A stretch of DNA of 36,341 nucleotides from JBCCEJ01 sp039030335 (GCA_039030335.1 JBCCEJ010000057.1:1-36341); one strand, 5' to 3'; shown: positions 16,904 through 26,171, counted from the first letter of the stretch. The notes: generated by a model from the sequence alone, not told the origin. Translations and numbers: made by a program.

Positions 16904-17875
16904 ATGAATTTTGCGATCGTCGGGGCCGGGGCTCTCGGCTCTGTTCTCGGAGCGCACCTCATCAAGGCCGGACATGGCGTCTCGATGGTGGCACGTGGTG
17001 CGCGCGCCGCACACCTTGTTGGCGCCGGGCTGCGCCTGACCGGCCTTGTCGACGCCGAGGCGGCGTGCCGGGTTGTAACCCAACCCGCCACGCTCGAAGA
17101 CGATGACGCCGAGGTGTTGATATTCGCAGTCAAGACCTACCAGATGGAGGCGGCGCTGGCGCCGGTCGCGCACCTCAACCCGAAGGCCGTCGTATCCGTC
17201 GCAAACGGCGTCATGAAGAACGAGCAGATGGGTGCGATGTTCGGTCACGACGTGGTCATGGGCTGCATGGCCGATACCAGCGGCGAACTGCAGTCGGACG
17301 GTGTCGTCCGTTTCACTCGCAATGTCGGCATGCAAATCGGTGCCGTGACGCCGGATAGTCGCGCGGATGCCGCCGCTGTCGCCGCCGCGATCGATGATGC
17401 CGGCGTGGCGTGCCGGGCCGTTCCCAACATCAGCACGGTCGAATGGTCGAAGTTCACTGCCTGGGTGGCGATGTTTTCACTTGCGGTGGTCGCGCGACGC
17501 CCGACGGGACAGTTCCTGAGCGACCCTCATTTTGCCGGCGCCACGGTTGCCCAGATTCGCGAGGCGGGCACCGTAGCGGCGGCGCTGGGCGTGGCGCTGG
17601 ACAACGACGCGCCGATGCCCGTCGTGGATATCCTCGCCGCAAGTGATGCCGACGCGTGTGCGATCGTGCAGGGCGTCGGCCGGAATTTTGCCGAGAACGC
17701 GCCGCAGCATCGTATGTCGGCGCTGCAGGACCTGGAGGCTGGCCGACGGCTCGAAGTGCACGAAACGCTCGGCTGGCTGGTCGGCAAGGCCGATGCCCTG
17801 GGGCTCCCCGTACCGGCGCTCAAGACGGCCCTGCAACTCGCCGCGGGGCTGGATGCACTGCAGTCCGTCACCTGA
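16904..17875 (+). CDS. 2-dehydropantoate 2-reductase family protein (PanE/ApbA-like)
   Basis: The 323-residue protein begins MNFAIVGAGALGSVLGAHLI, the NADP-binding GxGxxG of ketopantoate reductases, with Arg in VARGAR at the 2'-phosphate position. A later VEWSKFTAWVAMFSL carries the family's catalytic Lys context, and SALQDLEAGRRLEVHETLG matches the C-terminal substrate-binding signature (S-M-x-Q-D-x-x-x-G-R). The ATG has GGAGGAG ending six bases upstream, a very strong ribosome site. Many such paralogues have unknown oxo-acid substrates, so pantothenate synthesis is possible but not certain. It is transcribed divergently from the SLC13 gene and convergently with the second MDR gene. Confidence 0.85.
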   Translation: MNFAIVGAGALGSVLGAHLIKAGHGVSMVARGARAAHLVGAGLRLTGLVDAEAACRVVTQPATLEDDDAEVLIFAVKTYQMEAALAPVAHLNPKAVVSVANGVMKNEQMGAMFGHDVVMGCMADTSGELQSDGVVRFTRNVGMQIGAVTPDSRADAAAVAAAIDDAGVACRAVPNISTVEWSKFTAWVAMFSLAVVARRPTGQFLSDPHFAGATVAQIREAGTVAAALGVALDNDAPMPVVDILAASDADACAIVQGVGRNFAENAPQHRMSALQDLEAGRRLEVHETLGWLVGKADALGLPVPALKTALQLAAGLDALQSVT

Positions 17876-17961
17876 CGCAGGCTGCCACCGCGTGAGCCGC
17901 CGGCGCGGTTGGCCGCACATGCGCCCTGGGGCGGTTCAGAGCGCGTCCACCCAAGGCATGG

Positions 17962-18960
17962 TCAGTCGATCGTAATGACGATCTTACCCATGGCCCGACG
18001 CTCGGTCAGGTCTTTTAGCGCATTGCCAGCGTCGGCCAGCGCATAGCGCCGCGAGACGTGCGGTTTAATCTTGCCGGCCAGATACAGCTCGACCAGTTCC
18101 CGGTTGTTCTGGCGGTTGGTCTCCACCTCACGACTCGTGAAGGTGCCCCAGAATACGCCGACGATCTCACAACCTTTCAGCAGCGCGAGATTCAACGGGA
18201 TGCGAGGAATGCCTGCCGGGAAACCGACCACCAGAAAGCGGCCCTTCCAGGCGACACAGCGCAGCGCTGCCTCGGCGTAATCTCCGCCCACAGCGTCGTA
18301 GATGGCATTCGCACCGTCCGGGCCGACCGCTTCTTTGAACTGCGCGGCAAGTGCTTTGGTGCCTTCCTTGTCGAACGGTCCCCGCGGGTAGATCAACCCC
18401 GTCTCGGCGCCGTGCGCCTTCGCGAGTTCCACTTTCTCCTCGCTCGACGCGGCTGCGACAACCCGCGCTCCCATGGCGTTCCCGAGCTCGCAGGCGGACA
18501 GACCTACCCCGCCGGCCGCACCCAGGATCAACAGCGTATCGCCGGCGCTGAGTGCCGCCCGTTGTTTCAATGCGTGATAGCTGGTGCCGTAGGTGAAGAT
18601 GAAAGCTGCGCCTTCGTCAAAGGGCATGCTGTCCGGCATCGACACGCATCGATTGGCCGTCGTCACCACTTGCTCGGCCATGCCGCCCGAACCGGTCAGA
18701 GCCATGACCCGGTCACCGATCTTCAGCTGGTCAACCCCGGCGCCCACCGCGTCGATTTCGCCCGCGACTTCCCCTCCCGGCGCGAACGGCCGCTCCGGAC
18801 GAAACTGATATTTGTCTTCGATAATCAGTGCGTCGGGGTAGTTGACGCCGCAGGCGTGCACCCGTATCCGGACTTCGCCGTCAGAGGGGACGGGAGATTC
18901 AGCTTCGTCCAGTACAAGCGTATCCGGCCCGCCTGGCGCGCGGCTCAACAGTGCTTTCAT
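17962..18960 (-). CDS. NADPH:quinone oxidoreductase-like MDR family protein
   Basis: The 332-residue MDR enzyme has IRVHACGVNYPDALIIEDKY early, then PGGEVAGEIDAVG, and the cofactor site LLILGAAGGVGLSACELGNA around residues 147-166. Zinc ligands are absent. Members of this branch are quinone or acryloyl-CoA-type reductases. It shares the same overall plan as the gene at 12633-13604, including the VIGVDWG versus IVGVFWGTF segment, so the two are paralogues. The start ATG 18960 has no strong ribosome site in view. It lies 121 bases beyond the stop of the OYE-family gene, same strand. Confidence 0.87.
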   Translation of the reverse strand: MKALLSRAPGGPDTLVLDEAESPVPSDGEVRIRVHACGVNYPDALIIEDKYQFRPERPFAPGGEVAGEIDAVGAGVDQLKIGDRVMALTGSGGMAEQVVTTANRCVSMPDSMPFDEGAAFIFTYGTSYHALKQRAALSAGDTLLILGAAGGVGLSACELGNAMGARVVAAASSEEKVELAKAHGAETGLIYPRGPFDKEGTKALAAQFKEAVGPDGANAIYDAVGGDYAEAALRCVAWKGRFLVVGFPAGIPRIPLNLALLKGCEIVGVFWGTFTSREVETNRQNNRELVELYLAGKIKPHVSRRYALADAGNALKDLTERRAMGKIVITID

Positions 18961-19081
18961 GATGTGGCGACCAACCTGAGTACGAGGGAACGATCCACCT
19001 CATACTATCAGCCAAATCGCTGCCGAGGCGTTCTAACGCGGCCGCCAGTTTGCATCAACGTGGCGTGCGGCCCCGGGCCAA

Positions 19082-20167
19082 TCAAGCGTCTGCGACAAAC
19101 CCGCGCCAGGTCGACATGTAATCGACGAAGGCCGGACCCAGTCCTTCGTTGCGTAGGTAATCGCGCGTAACCGGTAACGCTAGCGCCTCGAACCCAGGTG
19201 TCTCACGCATCAGCTTCGGAAAGTCGTGGTGCAAGATCGCAGCACGTCCCAACAGGACAAAATCCGCGCCTTCGTCGAGACAACGCTGTACTGCCGCCGC
19301 CGTTTTCAGCTTACCGGCGACACCGAGGCGCACGTTGCCGCGATCGAGCGCGGCAAAATGTTGGATCAGCGGCTTGTCGCTGAATGCTTGTTCGCCCGGG
19401 GCCTTGAACACGTCCCAGAGCGACATGTCGAGGTAATCGATCTGGTCTTCTTGCATCAACGCGGCCGCAAGTTCCGTCGACTCGCCCAACGTGATGCCAA
19501 ATCGTTCAGGTGACAGACGCACGCCGACGCTGAAGTCAGCCCCGCAGCGTGCCCGGATGCCGGCGATGATCTCGCGCAGAACCCGCGCGCGGTTTTCGAG
19601 TGTTCCACCGTACTCGTCATCTCTGCGGTTCAGTTCGGCGGAAAGAAACTGGCAGATGATGTAACCGTGTGCGCCATGGAGCTCGACGCCGTCGAAGCCG
19701 GCGTGCTCTGCTCTGACCGCGGCCGCCACGAAGTCATCGATCAGGGTTCGCACTTCGTCGTTCGAGAGCGCGCGCGCCCCTGTCTCTTCGTCTGCAGAAG
19801 GGCTGACAGGCGCGCTCCCGGTCAGCGACGGATTTGCGCGCATGCCGCCGTGATAGAGCTGGGCTACGGCGATACTGCCATGACTTCGAATGGCGCCCGC
19901 GAGGCGCGCCAGCCCCTCGATGTGTCCGTCGCCGAAGATGCCGAGTTGTCCGGCGAAGCCCTGACCGCCGGCCTGTACATGGGCCGCGCAAGTCATCGTC
20001 AGCCCGAAGCCGCCCGCTGCGCGCATTTGCAGCCAGTTGAACTCGTCGTCCGACAGGCGCCCGTCAGCGTGACTTTGCAGATTCGTGAGCGGTGCCAACA
20101 TGAACCGGTTGGCCATCGACGGCCCACGCGTGAATGTCAGTGGTTCAAAGGCAGATGGTGCGCTCAT
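19082..20167 (-). CDS. NADH:flavin oxidoreductase, Old Yellow Enzyme family
   Basis: The 361-residue protein has the FMN-binding TIM barrel of the OYE family. FEPLTFTRGPSMANRFMLAP leads in, ELHGAHGYIICQFLSAELNR is the central substrate-binding segment with the conserved H-x-A-H, and the next YGGTLENRAR box is typical of the bacterial subfamily. LKTAAAVQRCLDEGADFVLL and GRAAILHHDFP form the phosphate-binding end. These enzymes reduce activated alkenes with NAD(P)H. I chose ATG 20167 (MSAPSAFEP); the frame is open to 20266, but that part has no domain content. An AGGA lies about 13 bases upstream of the ATG. A HMG-CoA lyase-like gene precedes it on the same strand, 127 bases away. Confidence 0.88.
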   Translation of the reverse strand: MSAPSAFEPLTFTRGPSMANRFMLAPLTNLQSHADGRLSDDEFNWLQMRAAGGFGLTMTCAAHVQAGGQGFAGQLGIFGDGHIEGLARLAGAIRSHGSIAVAQLYHGGMRANPSLTGSAPVSPSADEETGARALSNDEVRTLIDDFVAAAVRAEHAGFDGVELHGAHGYIICQFLSAELNRRDDEYGGTLENRARVLREIIAGIRARCGADFSVGVRLSPERFGITLGESTELAAALMQEDQIDYLDMSLWDVFKAPGEQAFSDKPLIQHFAALDRGNVRLGVAGKLKTAAAVQRCLDEGADFVLLGRAAILHHDFPKLMRETPGFEALALPVTRDYLRNEGLGPAFVDYMSTWRGFVADA

Positions 20168-20294
20168 GGTTGAGAGTATCCTCGCGGGTTGAAGTGCCCT
20201 ACAGGCGGTATATCGGTCTACTACAGATACCCGGTCGTCAGGGTCTCTGGGGTGACCGCACAGCAACCGCTGTTCGCGGTCCGCGCGACGCCGG

Positions 20295-21392
20295 TCAGGC
20301 TCTCGACTCCCGCGTCAGCGCATCGCCGTCGCGCCATGGCGATATCTGGCCTGAGTACGCTTGCGGGCCGGTTCTGAAATGCGCCGCTTCTGCCATGGTT
20401 TCTACAAACGCCATATCGATCGGATAGCACGCCGCATCGCGCGGTAACGGCCCGGCTTTCGATACATGACCTTTCAACGCATGTCCTACCACCTGCTCCG
20501 CAACGACCGCTGCTTCGATGACCTTGTCGAGTTTGTATCCGGTCTCGATGCCCATCTCATGACAGAGGTTGACGAAGTCTTCGGTCGGCACATGACCCGC
20601 GGCCCTGCCGTTGCCACAGTACGGACAGCCGCCCATGCCGCCGAGTGAGGTGTCGAAGTCGGTCGCCCCGAGCAGCAGCGCTTCGTAGTAACTCGCGATC
20701 GTGACGCCGCGCGTGTTGTGCAGGTGCATGTGGTAGGTCTGGATTTCGGGATAACGCTCGCGGATCGCAGTGATGAGTTCGCGGGTCGTGTGCGGCATGT
20801 TCCAGCCCATCGCATCGAGCAGTGAGACTTTGCCGACCGGGATGCCGACGCTTCGCCATTTCCCGACCATGAGGTCGAGCAGCTCGAGACACTGCTGCAC
20901 CGTAAATGCGCCTTCGAAGTTCGAGCCGAACGGATTGCCGAGCGCGACCGCGCCGCTCGTGGCACCGGCCTCGAGGGCACTTTGTACGGCCGTGTCCATT
21001 GCCGCGATCATCTCGCCCTGGGTGCGGTTGTAATTGCGGCGCGCAAAGGAGTCGCAAAGCTCTACATGCGTGGCAAAGCGGCGGCCGCGCACGTCGATCT
21101 TGGGATACCAGGCATCCGCCCGGTCGAAACCGCGTTTGTTGAACACCGCCGCCGTGTAGACGATGCCGGGTTTCGGCTCGAAACGCGCCACCAGTTCGTC
21201 GATGGATGCCATCGACGGGGTCCATTTCGGATGCGCAAACGATCCTACCGAGATGGTTTTTGCACCCATCTCACCGATCGCGTCGAGCAGACGGAGTTTG
21301 TCTTCCAAAGGTATCTCGGCGCTCTCGATCTGCAGGCCCTCGCGCATGGTGTCGTCGACGATATTGACGGACTTGGGTAGTAGGCTGGTCAT
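20295..21392 (-). CDS. HMG-CoA lyase-like pyruvate carboxyltransferase-family enzyme
   Basis: The 365-residue protein belongs to the HMGL-like family: VDDTMREGLQIESAEIPLED has the R-(D/E)-G-L-Q catalytic segment, SFAHPKWTPSMAS follows as in HMG-CoA lyases, TYHMHLHNTRG has the metal-binding H-x-H-N, and GGMGGCPYCGNG holds the signature G-G-C-P with the active-site Cys. It probably cleaves a beta-hydroxy acyl-CoA to acetyl-CoA and an oxo-acid, in leucine-like or isoprenoid breakdown, but the CoA substrate is not shown. Compared with classical HMG-CoA lyases of about 300 residues it has a longer C-terminus (about 50 residues). GGAGGATCCCCG precedes the ATG 21392, a strong ribosome site. Confidence 0.85.
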   Translation of the reverse strand: MTSLLPKSVNIVDDTMREGLQIESAEIPLEDKLRLLDAIGEMGAKTISVGSFAHPKWTPSMASIDELVARFEPKPGIVYTAAVFNKRGFDRADAWYPKIDVRGRRFATHVELCDSFARRNYNRTQGEMIAAMDTAVQSALEAGATSGAVALGNPFGSNFEGAFTVQQCLELLDLMVGKWRSVGIPVGKVSLLDAMGWNMPHTTRELITAIRERYPEIQTYHMHLHNTRGVTIASYYEALLLGATDFDTSLGGMGGCPYCGNGRAAGHVPTEDFVNLCHEMGIETGYKLDKVIEAAVVAEQVVGHALKGHVSKAGPLPRDAACYPIDMAFVETMAEAAHFRTGPQAYSGQISPWRDGDALTRESRA

Positions 21393-21475
21393 CGGGGATC
21401 CTCCGAAGCGAGTGGTGGGTCAGGTGGCGCAGAACGCGTTGTTCGAGCGATGTTCGATCGGTTTGACATCGCAAT

Positions 21476-22411
21476 TCAAGCGCGGTGGTGCAAATGTGGC
21501 GGCGGCGCCGCTGCCATCGCAGCCAGTGCCGCCAGCGTGATTCCGACACCCATCAGCATCAGGGCGGGTGCTGCAATCCAGTGCGGCAGACGATCGAACA
21601 GCGTCCATTCGAGCGCTACCGCGAACAGCGGCATCAAGGTCATGGCGGCGACCGCCGCGGCCGCGCCGAGACGCGAGACGGCAGACGCGTACAGCAGGAT
21701 CGCGACCATGTTGAACAGCACGCCCTGGTAAAGGCCGTGCACGAGTGTGGCGCTCGCCGGCACAGCGAGTATCTGCGGGTTCAGCCAAAGCCCGTAGACG
21801 ATCAGGTACGGCAACGAAAATGCCGCTGCCAGCGCGGCGCCATCAACCGGATCGACCCGAAACGCGCGCAGGAGCACAGTGAAGACAGCCCAACAGATAC
21901 CGGCCGCGAGGTAAGCGACCTCGCCCCACCAGCGGACATCCGCCTGACCCGTGTCGGCCATAAGCAACAGTGCGAGCCCGGCGATCGTCAAGACCACGCC
22001 GGCCAGGCGTTTTTTGTTAACCGGCTCGCGCAGCCAGGCCCATGCGAGCAGCGTACCCAGCAGGAGGGTGATGCCAGGCACGATGCTGCCGCCATGCGTG
22101 AACGGTGCGCCATTGACGCCGACAAAGACGAACCCGCCGAACGGCACGCCGCCGGTTAGCGCCAGTGCGATTGCGCGCGGCCAACCCGGTTGCGTCGCGA
22201 GACGCCGGCGCCGCGCAAAGACATAAATGGCAAACAGCAGCCCGGAGACCCCGTAGCGTAGTGTGACGACATCCTGGGGACTTCCGCCGGCTTCGAGATA
22301 GTAACGCGCGGACGCGAACCCGCCAGTAAAGATCAGCACTGCAGTGGCCAGTGCCAGCATCGGCAGGGCGTGCGCCAACACGGAACGAACGGACGTGTGC
22401 GGCGCCGTCAC
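21476..22411 (-). CDS. EamA/DMT family transporter
   Basis: The 311-residue protein has about ten hydrophobic segments arranged as two EamA halves, the drug/metabolite transporter layout. The first half includes LATAVLIFTGGFASARYYLE, then VTLRYGVSGLLFAIYVF; the second begins near WWGEVAYLAAGICWAVFTVLL and ends in APALMLMGVGITLAALAAM. A central PGITLLLGTLLAWAWLREPV segment is family-typical. Substrate is unknown. The start codon is ATG 22411; the beta-helix gene ends 18 bases before it, suggesting one transcript with that gene. Confidence 0.88.
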   Translation of the reverse strand: MTAPHTSVRSVLAHALPMLALATAVLIFTGGFASARYYLEAGGSPQDVVTLRYGVSGLLFAIYVFARRRRLATQPGWPRAIALALTGGVPFGGFVFVGVNGAPFTHGGSIVPGITLLLGTLLAWAWLREPVNKKRLAGVVLTIAGLALLLMADTGQADVRWWGEVAYLAAGICWAVFTVLLRAFRVDPVDGAALAAAFSLPYLIVYGLWLNPQILAVPASATLVHGLYQGVLFNMVAILLYASAVSRLGAAAAVAAMTLMPLFAVALEWTLFDRLPHWIAAPALMLMGVGITLAALAAMAAAPPPHLHHRA

Positions 22412-22429
22412 CGGCTCATCCGCAGTTGT

Positions 22430-23941
22430 TCATCGGGAGTCGTCGCGCCGAAGGTCATCTGCTGAGATCAGGTGGGGTGCGCCTGATCGGCCCTTGGAAC
22501 GGCGTTGAGGTGAAGTCAGCGCACGTCGAATCGCGCGAAGCTCCCGCAACACCGAGTAAAGCAGCCATGACATGACCAGCAGGTTGACCAGCAATCCCGC
22601 GACTATCAACCACACGCCATTCGACTTCATCGAGCCGGAGACTGCCGCGATGCGCTCCATGCCTGCTCCGACGGCGCGCTCTACCGACTGCAGCAGTTTG
22701 TTCGGTTTGTTGACCTTGAAGTTCCTATCCAAAGCCAATCTGGTCTGGTCGGCGCCGATGTCGATACCCTCGGACTCGCTGCGCGGTTCGCAGTCGAAAT
22801 CGTCCGTGACATCGGCCGAAGGCCGCGCTTGGCCACGTATCACCTCGATGCCGGTCACCAGGTGCAGATCGCCCACTGAGGGCTTTCTGAACCAGTTCGT
22901 GGTTGCGTAGTCGATGTTCGAAACGAGGCTGGCGCTGCCGCCGTTGCGCTGTCGCAGTCTGGCATTTGTGAGGTTGTGTGCCAGCACGACATCCTGCGTG
23001 CCCGCGAAACGGTATTCGATTGCATTCGGATAGTTTTCGGCGAATACCGTATTGTGCGCGACGTATGTGCCAGGGCTGTTCTCGAGTCCTATTCCGACAT
23101 CGCGCGTGACGTGGACGAAGTTGTTGATGATGGTCCCGCCGACGTTGCCGCGTTCGCCCAGGCCGAACCCGATACCACGATCCGCGTTGATGATGAGGTT
23201 GCGTTCCACGCGGTTGTTGTGCGAGCCGTTCCACAGATGAATGGCGTGTTCGGCGAGACCCTGGTCGGGGCTGCGTATGTCCTTGAAGACGTTGTCGTGA
23301 ATATGCCAGTTGGCGACTCGGTGCGCGTCGATACCGCCCGAGTACGACTGAAATGCTTTGCCGGGCGTGTATTCGAACAGGGAATTGGAGACGCGGCCCT
23401 GGTCTGAACGCGCTTCGGACTTGTCGCCCGAGACTTTGACCAGCTGCTCACCGGCGTCGTAGATGCGCAGGTTGTGTAGCACCGGGCGGTCGGCGTCTCG
23501 TTCGCCTTGGATCTGAATGACGTGGTGCTTGACGCGCCCGAGGCTCATGTCTCGCACGGTGACATCCGAACCTTGCACCAGAAACACGTGCGTTGCGCCG
23601 CCGTTCGGGCCGCCGCCTACGATCACCACATCATCGCGCCGTCCGGAGGCGCCGCGGATGGTGATTCCGTCTCCAGACAGTATCAGGCCCCGGTTCGGGA
23701 CCTGGTAGCGCCCCGGTTTGACGATGATGTGCCTGGGTCCGTTTCGATTGGCCGCCGAGACTGCTCTCGCCAGGGCCTGCGCGGAGTCCACCACGGCGGC
23801 TGGTCCTCGCGGTAGCTCCGGGGCTGGCACGCACAGCGTGGCCGTGCTCGCATGCACCTGCGCCGCGCATAACAGCGTTGCCGCCGCCAGCGTGGACCGT
23901 TGGGCGAAGAGTGAGGGTGCGGAGGATGGTCCGAAGCTCAA
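22430..23941 (-). CDS. right-handed beta-helix protein with C-terminal membrane anchor
   Basis: The 503-residue protein starts with a hydrophobic signal-like segment, TLAAATLLCAAQVHAS. The middle is a parallel beta-helix with rungs rich in N, G, V and I: HIIVKPGRYQVPNRGLILSG, HIHDNVFKDI, NNRVERNLIINADRGIGFGL, and TIINNFVHVTRDVGIGLENS. This fits pectate-lyase-fold or polysaccharide-active proteins (DUF1565/NosD-like). A single helix, GVWLIVAGLLVNLLVMSWLL at residues about 442-461, follows, then a 40-residue basic tail. So the beta-helix is probably held on the outside of the inner membrane. The start is a TTG at 23941; no ATG exists upstream in frame before a stop. Activity is unknown. Confidence 0.8.
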   Translation of the reverse strand: MSFGPSSAPSLFAQRSTLAAATLLCAAQVHASTATLCVPAPELPRGPAAVVDSAQALARAVSAANRNGPRHIIVKPGRYQVPNRGLILSGDGITIRGASGRRDDVVIVGGGPNGGATHVFLVQGSDVTVRDMSLGRVKHHVIQIQGERDADRPVLHNLRIYDAGEQLVKVSGDKSEARSDQGRVSNSLFEYTPGKAFQSYSGGIDAHRVANWHIHDNVFKDIRSPDQGLAEHAIHLWNGSHNNRVERNLIINADRGIGFGLGERGNVGGTIINNFVHVTRDVGIGLENSPGTYVAHNTVFAENYPNAIEYRFAGTQDVVLAHNLTNARLRQRNGGSASLVSNIDYATTNWFRKPSVGDLHLVTGIEVIRGQARPSADVTDDFDCEPRSESEGIDIGADQTRLALDRNFKVNKPNKLLQSVERAVGAGMERIAAVSGSMKSNGVWLIVAGLLVNLLVMSWLLYSVLRELRAIRRALTSPQRRSKGRSGAPHLISADDLRRDDSR

Positions 23942-24005
23942 TTCAGATGCGCCTGTCCAGGGCGGATGAAACGCAAGTCAGCATACCAGCTGGCTCCTTG
24001 GAAAG

Positions 24006-24108
24006 GCCTGCAGCGCCGCTTACAACGCGGTGTCGGAGGTGACTGCTGGAGGCGTTGGGTCGGGCGCGGCTCTACCCGGAAGATCGAGGCACCCAGCCTG
24101 CAGCGCCG
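24006..24108. repeat. 13-bp direct repeat in intergenic region
   Basis: GCCTGCAGCGCCG occurs at 24006-24018 and again at 24096-24108, exactly 90 bases apart, within the 290-base gap between the divergent beta-helix and hydratase genes. No further structure or known motif is recognised. Chance is possible at this GC content. Confidence 0.35.
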
Positions 24109-24231
24109 ACCGAGCAGGCCGACGGTGTCGGCAACCTGCTGACGGGCGTCTCGCCTGCTATCGTAGGAGACTTCGGCCGTTGGCGCAGGCAGGTGGTCGG
24201 CGCCGATCTGCAATCGATTTAGGAGAACGAC

Positions 24232-25011
24232 ATGAACGACACCGAGAGTGCGGCGCTAGCCGAGGCGCTGGCCACGGCCCGGCTTTCCGGTGCCACAGTG
24301 GGTGCGCAGTCGGCCGTGCCATCGTTGGCCGAGGCTTATGCCATTCAGGCGGATGTCGCCGCGCGGCTCGACAGTTCACCGGTTGGATGGAAAGTGGGGT
24401 CGACGAGTATCGAGGCGCAGCAACGGCTCGGCACCACGCAGCCCGGCGCCGGACGTTTGTTGAAGCGTTTCTGTTTTCCGGACGGCGCCGAAGTGCCGGT
24501 CTTCACCGACCACGATGTGCAGGTTGAGGTGGAGTTCGCCTTTCGCATCGGCGCTACGCTGCCGCCGCGCGCGTCGCCCTACGACCAGGCCGAGATCGCC
24601 GGTGCGGTGGCGTCGTTCATCCCGGCCTTCGAACTCGTAGGAACTCGCTTTGCCGCCGGCCTCGCGGGGGCCGGGCGCGAGCTCGTGACGGCCGACGGCG
24701 GTGCGAACATCGCGTTCGTGGCGGGGCCAGAATGCGCGCTCGGAGACGTCGACCTGGCTGCGTCGCCGTGCGAACTTCAAATCAACGGTGAACGCGTAGC
24801 GGCCGGGCAGGGCAGCCGGGCTCTAGGTCATCCGTTTGTCGTTCTGACGTGGCTCGCTAATTTCCTGCGTGAGCGCGACCGCGCGCTCGAGGCCGGTGAG
24901 GTCGTTACCACCGGAACCTGCACGGGGCTCGAGTACGTCAAGCCCGGCGACCATCTGCTCGGCGACTTCGGCGCGCTAGGTCAGGTGCACGCCCACATCG
25001 TCGCCGGCTGA
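24232..25011 (+). CDS. 2-keto-4-pentenoate hydratase / fumarylacetoacetase-family protein
   Basis: The 259-residue protein matches the MhpD/BphH-type hydratases that add water to 2-oxopent-4-enoate in meta-cleavage pathways. Early helices (LATARLSGATV, AYAIQADVAAR) lead to GWKVGSTSIEAQQRLGTTQP; the divalent-metal site is seen at VEVEFAFRI (E-x-E), and SFIPAFELVGTRF is the conserved second half. TGTCTGLEYVKPGDHLLGDF is the terminal strand pair. The start ATG 24232 has AGGAG ending six bases before it. It is divergent from the beta-helix gene, and a convergent amidohydrolase starts 24 bases past the stop. Confidence 0.88.
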   Translation: MNDTESAALAEALATARLSGATVGAQSAVPSLAEAYAIQADVAARLDSSPVGWKVGSTSIEAQQRLGTTQPGAGRLLKRFCFPDGAEVPVFTDHDVQVEVEFAFRIGATLPPRASPYDQAEIAGAVASFIPAFELVGTRFAAGLAGAGRELVTADGGANIAFVAGPECALGDVDLAASPCELQINGERVAAGQGSRALGHPFVVLTWLANFLRERDRALEAGEVVTTGTCTGLEYVKPGDHLLGDFGALGQVHAHIVAG

Positions 25012-25034
25012 AGGCATCGCCCGGGCCCCTGTCG

Positions 25035-26048
25035 TCAGCCGTCAACGCGATAGATACGAACGGCGTTGTCGTGGTAGAGCGAGGCTTTCTCGTCGGCGGA
25101 GAAATCTGCCGTCAGAAGCTTGAAGGAGTTCCAAAGCACGGTGTACGAACAGCTGACCTTGTCGACCGGGAAGTTGCTCTCGAACATACATCGCTCCGGT
25201 CCGAAGCACTCGATCATGTGCATGTAGTAGTCGCGGGTCAGTTCGGCGATGGCTTGTGAGCCCGGTGGCATTTTCTCTTTATGGAGACCGAATCCGTTGA
25301 CTGGCATGACGAGGCCGCCGAGTTTCGGGAACACGTTCGGGCACCGGGCCAGATCCGAGACAGACCGACGCCAGGCCTCGAACACCTCGTTGCGCTTACC
25401 GGCGTATGCGCCTATCCCGAGCGGCCCGCCGAAGTGGTCAAAGATGATCGGTTGGTCGGGAAAGGCCTTGGCGAGCGCCGTCAATTCGGGAATTTGCGGG
25501 TGATATAACCACGCATCAAACGTCAGACCGCGCCGCCCTAGTTCCGCGAAGCCGGCCCGGAACGTTTCGTCGGCCAGCATGCCTGCGAAGGGTTTGGTGT
25601 GCGAGTTGCGAATGCCGGGGTCAGCGTCGAATCCAGATGCGTGGCGGATGCCGCGGAAACGGTGTGAGGCAGCCATGTGTGCATCGAGCACGGCACCTAC
25701 GCTGACGCCCAGCATCAGGTCGGCGAACCCGACGATAGCCGCACAGGCGCGTGTCATTCCGTAATTGCCGCTCGCGCTCATCGCCGCCACGCCGTTGACG
25801 AATTCGGTTTCACCAACCGGGCGCAAGGCTTGCGGCCCCTCCGCCCGGTACATCGACATACACTCCATAAAAACCGTCGAGACGACGTTGTGACCCGAAC
25901 CGGTATCGGCCAGCAATTCGTCCAGCAGATAACGTTTTTCTGGAAGCGCCTGGGGGTCCCACAGATGGTGATGTGGATCGCAGATCGGCAGATCGGGTTC
26001 GAGGGCGTCCTCGTGGACCTGAGCGAGCCATGTGGCATGTTCGGACAT
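25035..26048 (-). CDS. amidohydrolase family protein (amidohydrolase 2, TIM barrel)
   Basis: The 337-residue protein has PICDPHHHLWDP, the H-x-H metal site (about residues 26-28), an IFDHFGGPLG segment with the third His, and MFESNFPVDK at the end, the pattern of the Amidohydro_2 family that includes 2-pyrone-4,6-dicarboxylate lactonase and related decarboxylases. A conserved DFG-type acid is not obvious to me beyond these motifs. Probably acts on a lactone or carboxylate of aromatic origin (inference, supported by the hydratase gene alongside). ATG 26048 has GGAG eight bases upstream; in-frame codons further upstream to 26084 are less likely. Confidence 0.85.
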   Translation of the reverse strand: MSEHATWLAQVHEDALEPDLPICDPHHHLWDPQALPEKRYLLDELLADTGSGHNVVSTVFMECMSMYRAEGPQALRPVGETEFVNGVAAMSASGNYGMTRACAAIVGFADLMLGVSVGAVLDAHMAASHRFRGIRHASGFDADPGIRNSHTKPFAGMLADETFRAGFAELGRRGLTFDAWLYHPQIPELTALAKAFPDQPIIFDHFGGPLGIGAYAGKRNEVFEAWRRSVSDLARCPNVFPKLGGLVMPVNGFGLHKEKMPPGSQAIAELTRDYYMHMIECFGPERCMFESNFPVDKVSCSYTVLWNSFKLLTADFSADEKASLYHDNAVRIYRVDG

Positions 26049-26171
26049 CGCAACTCTCCATTGACGTTGCATGGCGTAACGCATGACAACGCTAGCATGC
26101 GGGCAGCAGGTATGACTGCAGGACTAATGCACGCTATCGGTTAGCCGCGCGCCAGGGCCCGTCATCGAAAT

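Noticed and set aside
18058..19170. Plus-strand frame of 370 codons
   Set aside because: Antisense shadow of the MDR gene; no domain.
24030..24527. Plus-strand frame overlapping the hydratase start
   Set aside because: Arginine- and glycine-rich out-of-frame translation of the hydratase; no ribosome site or domain.
26085..26171. Possible extra start and promoter for the amidohydrolase
   Set aside because: No recognisable promoter boxes and a better ribosome site is at 26048.
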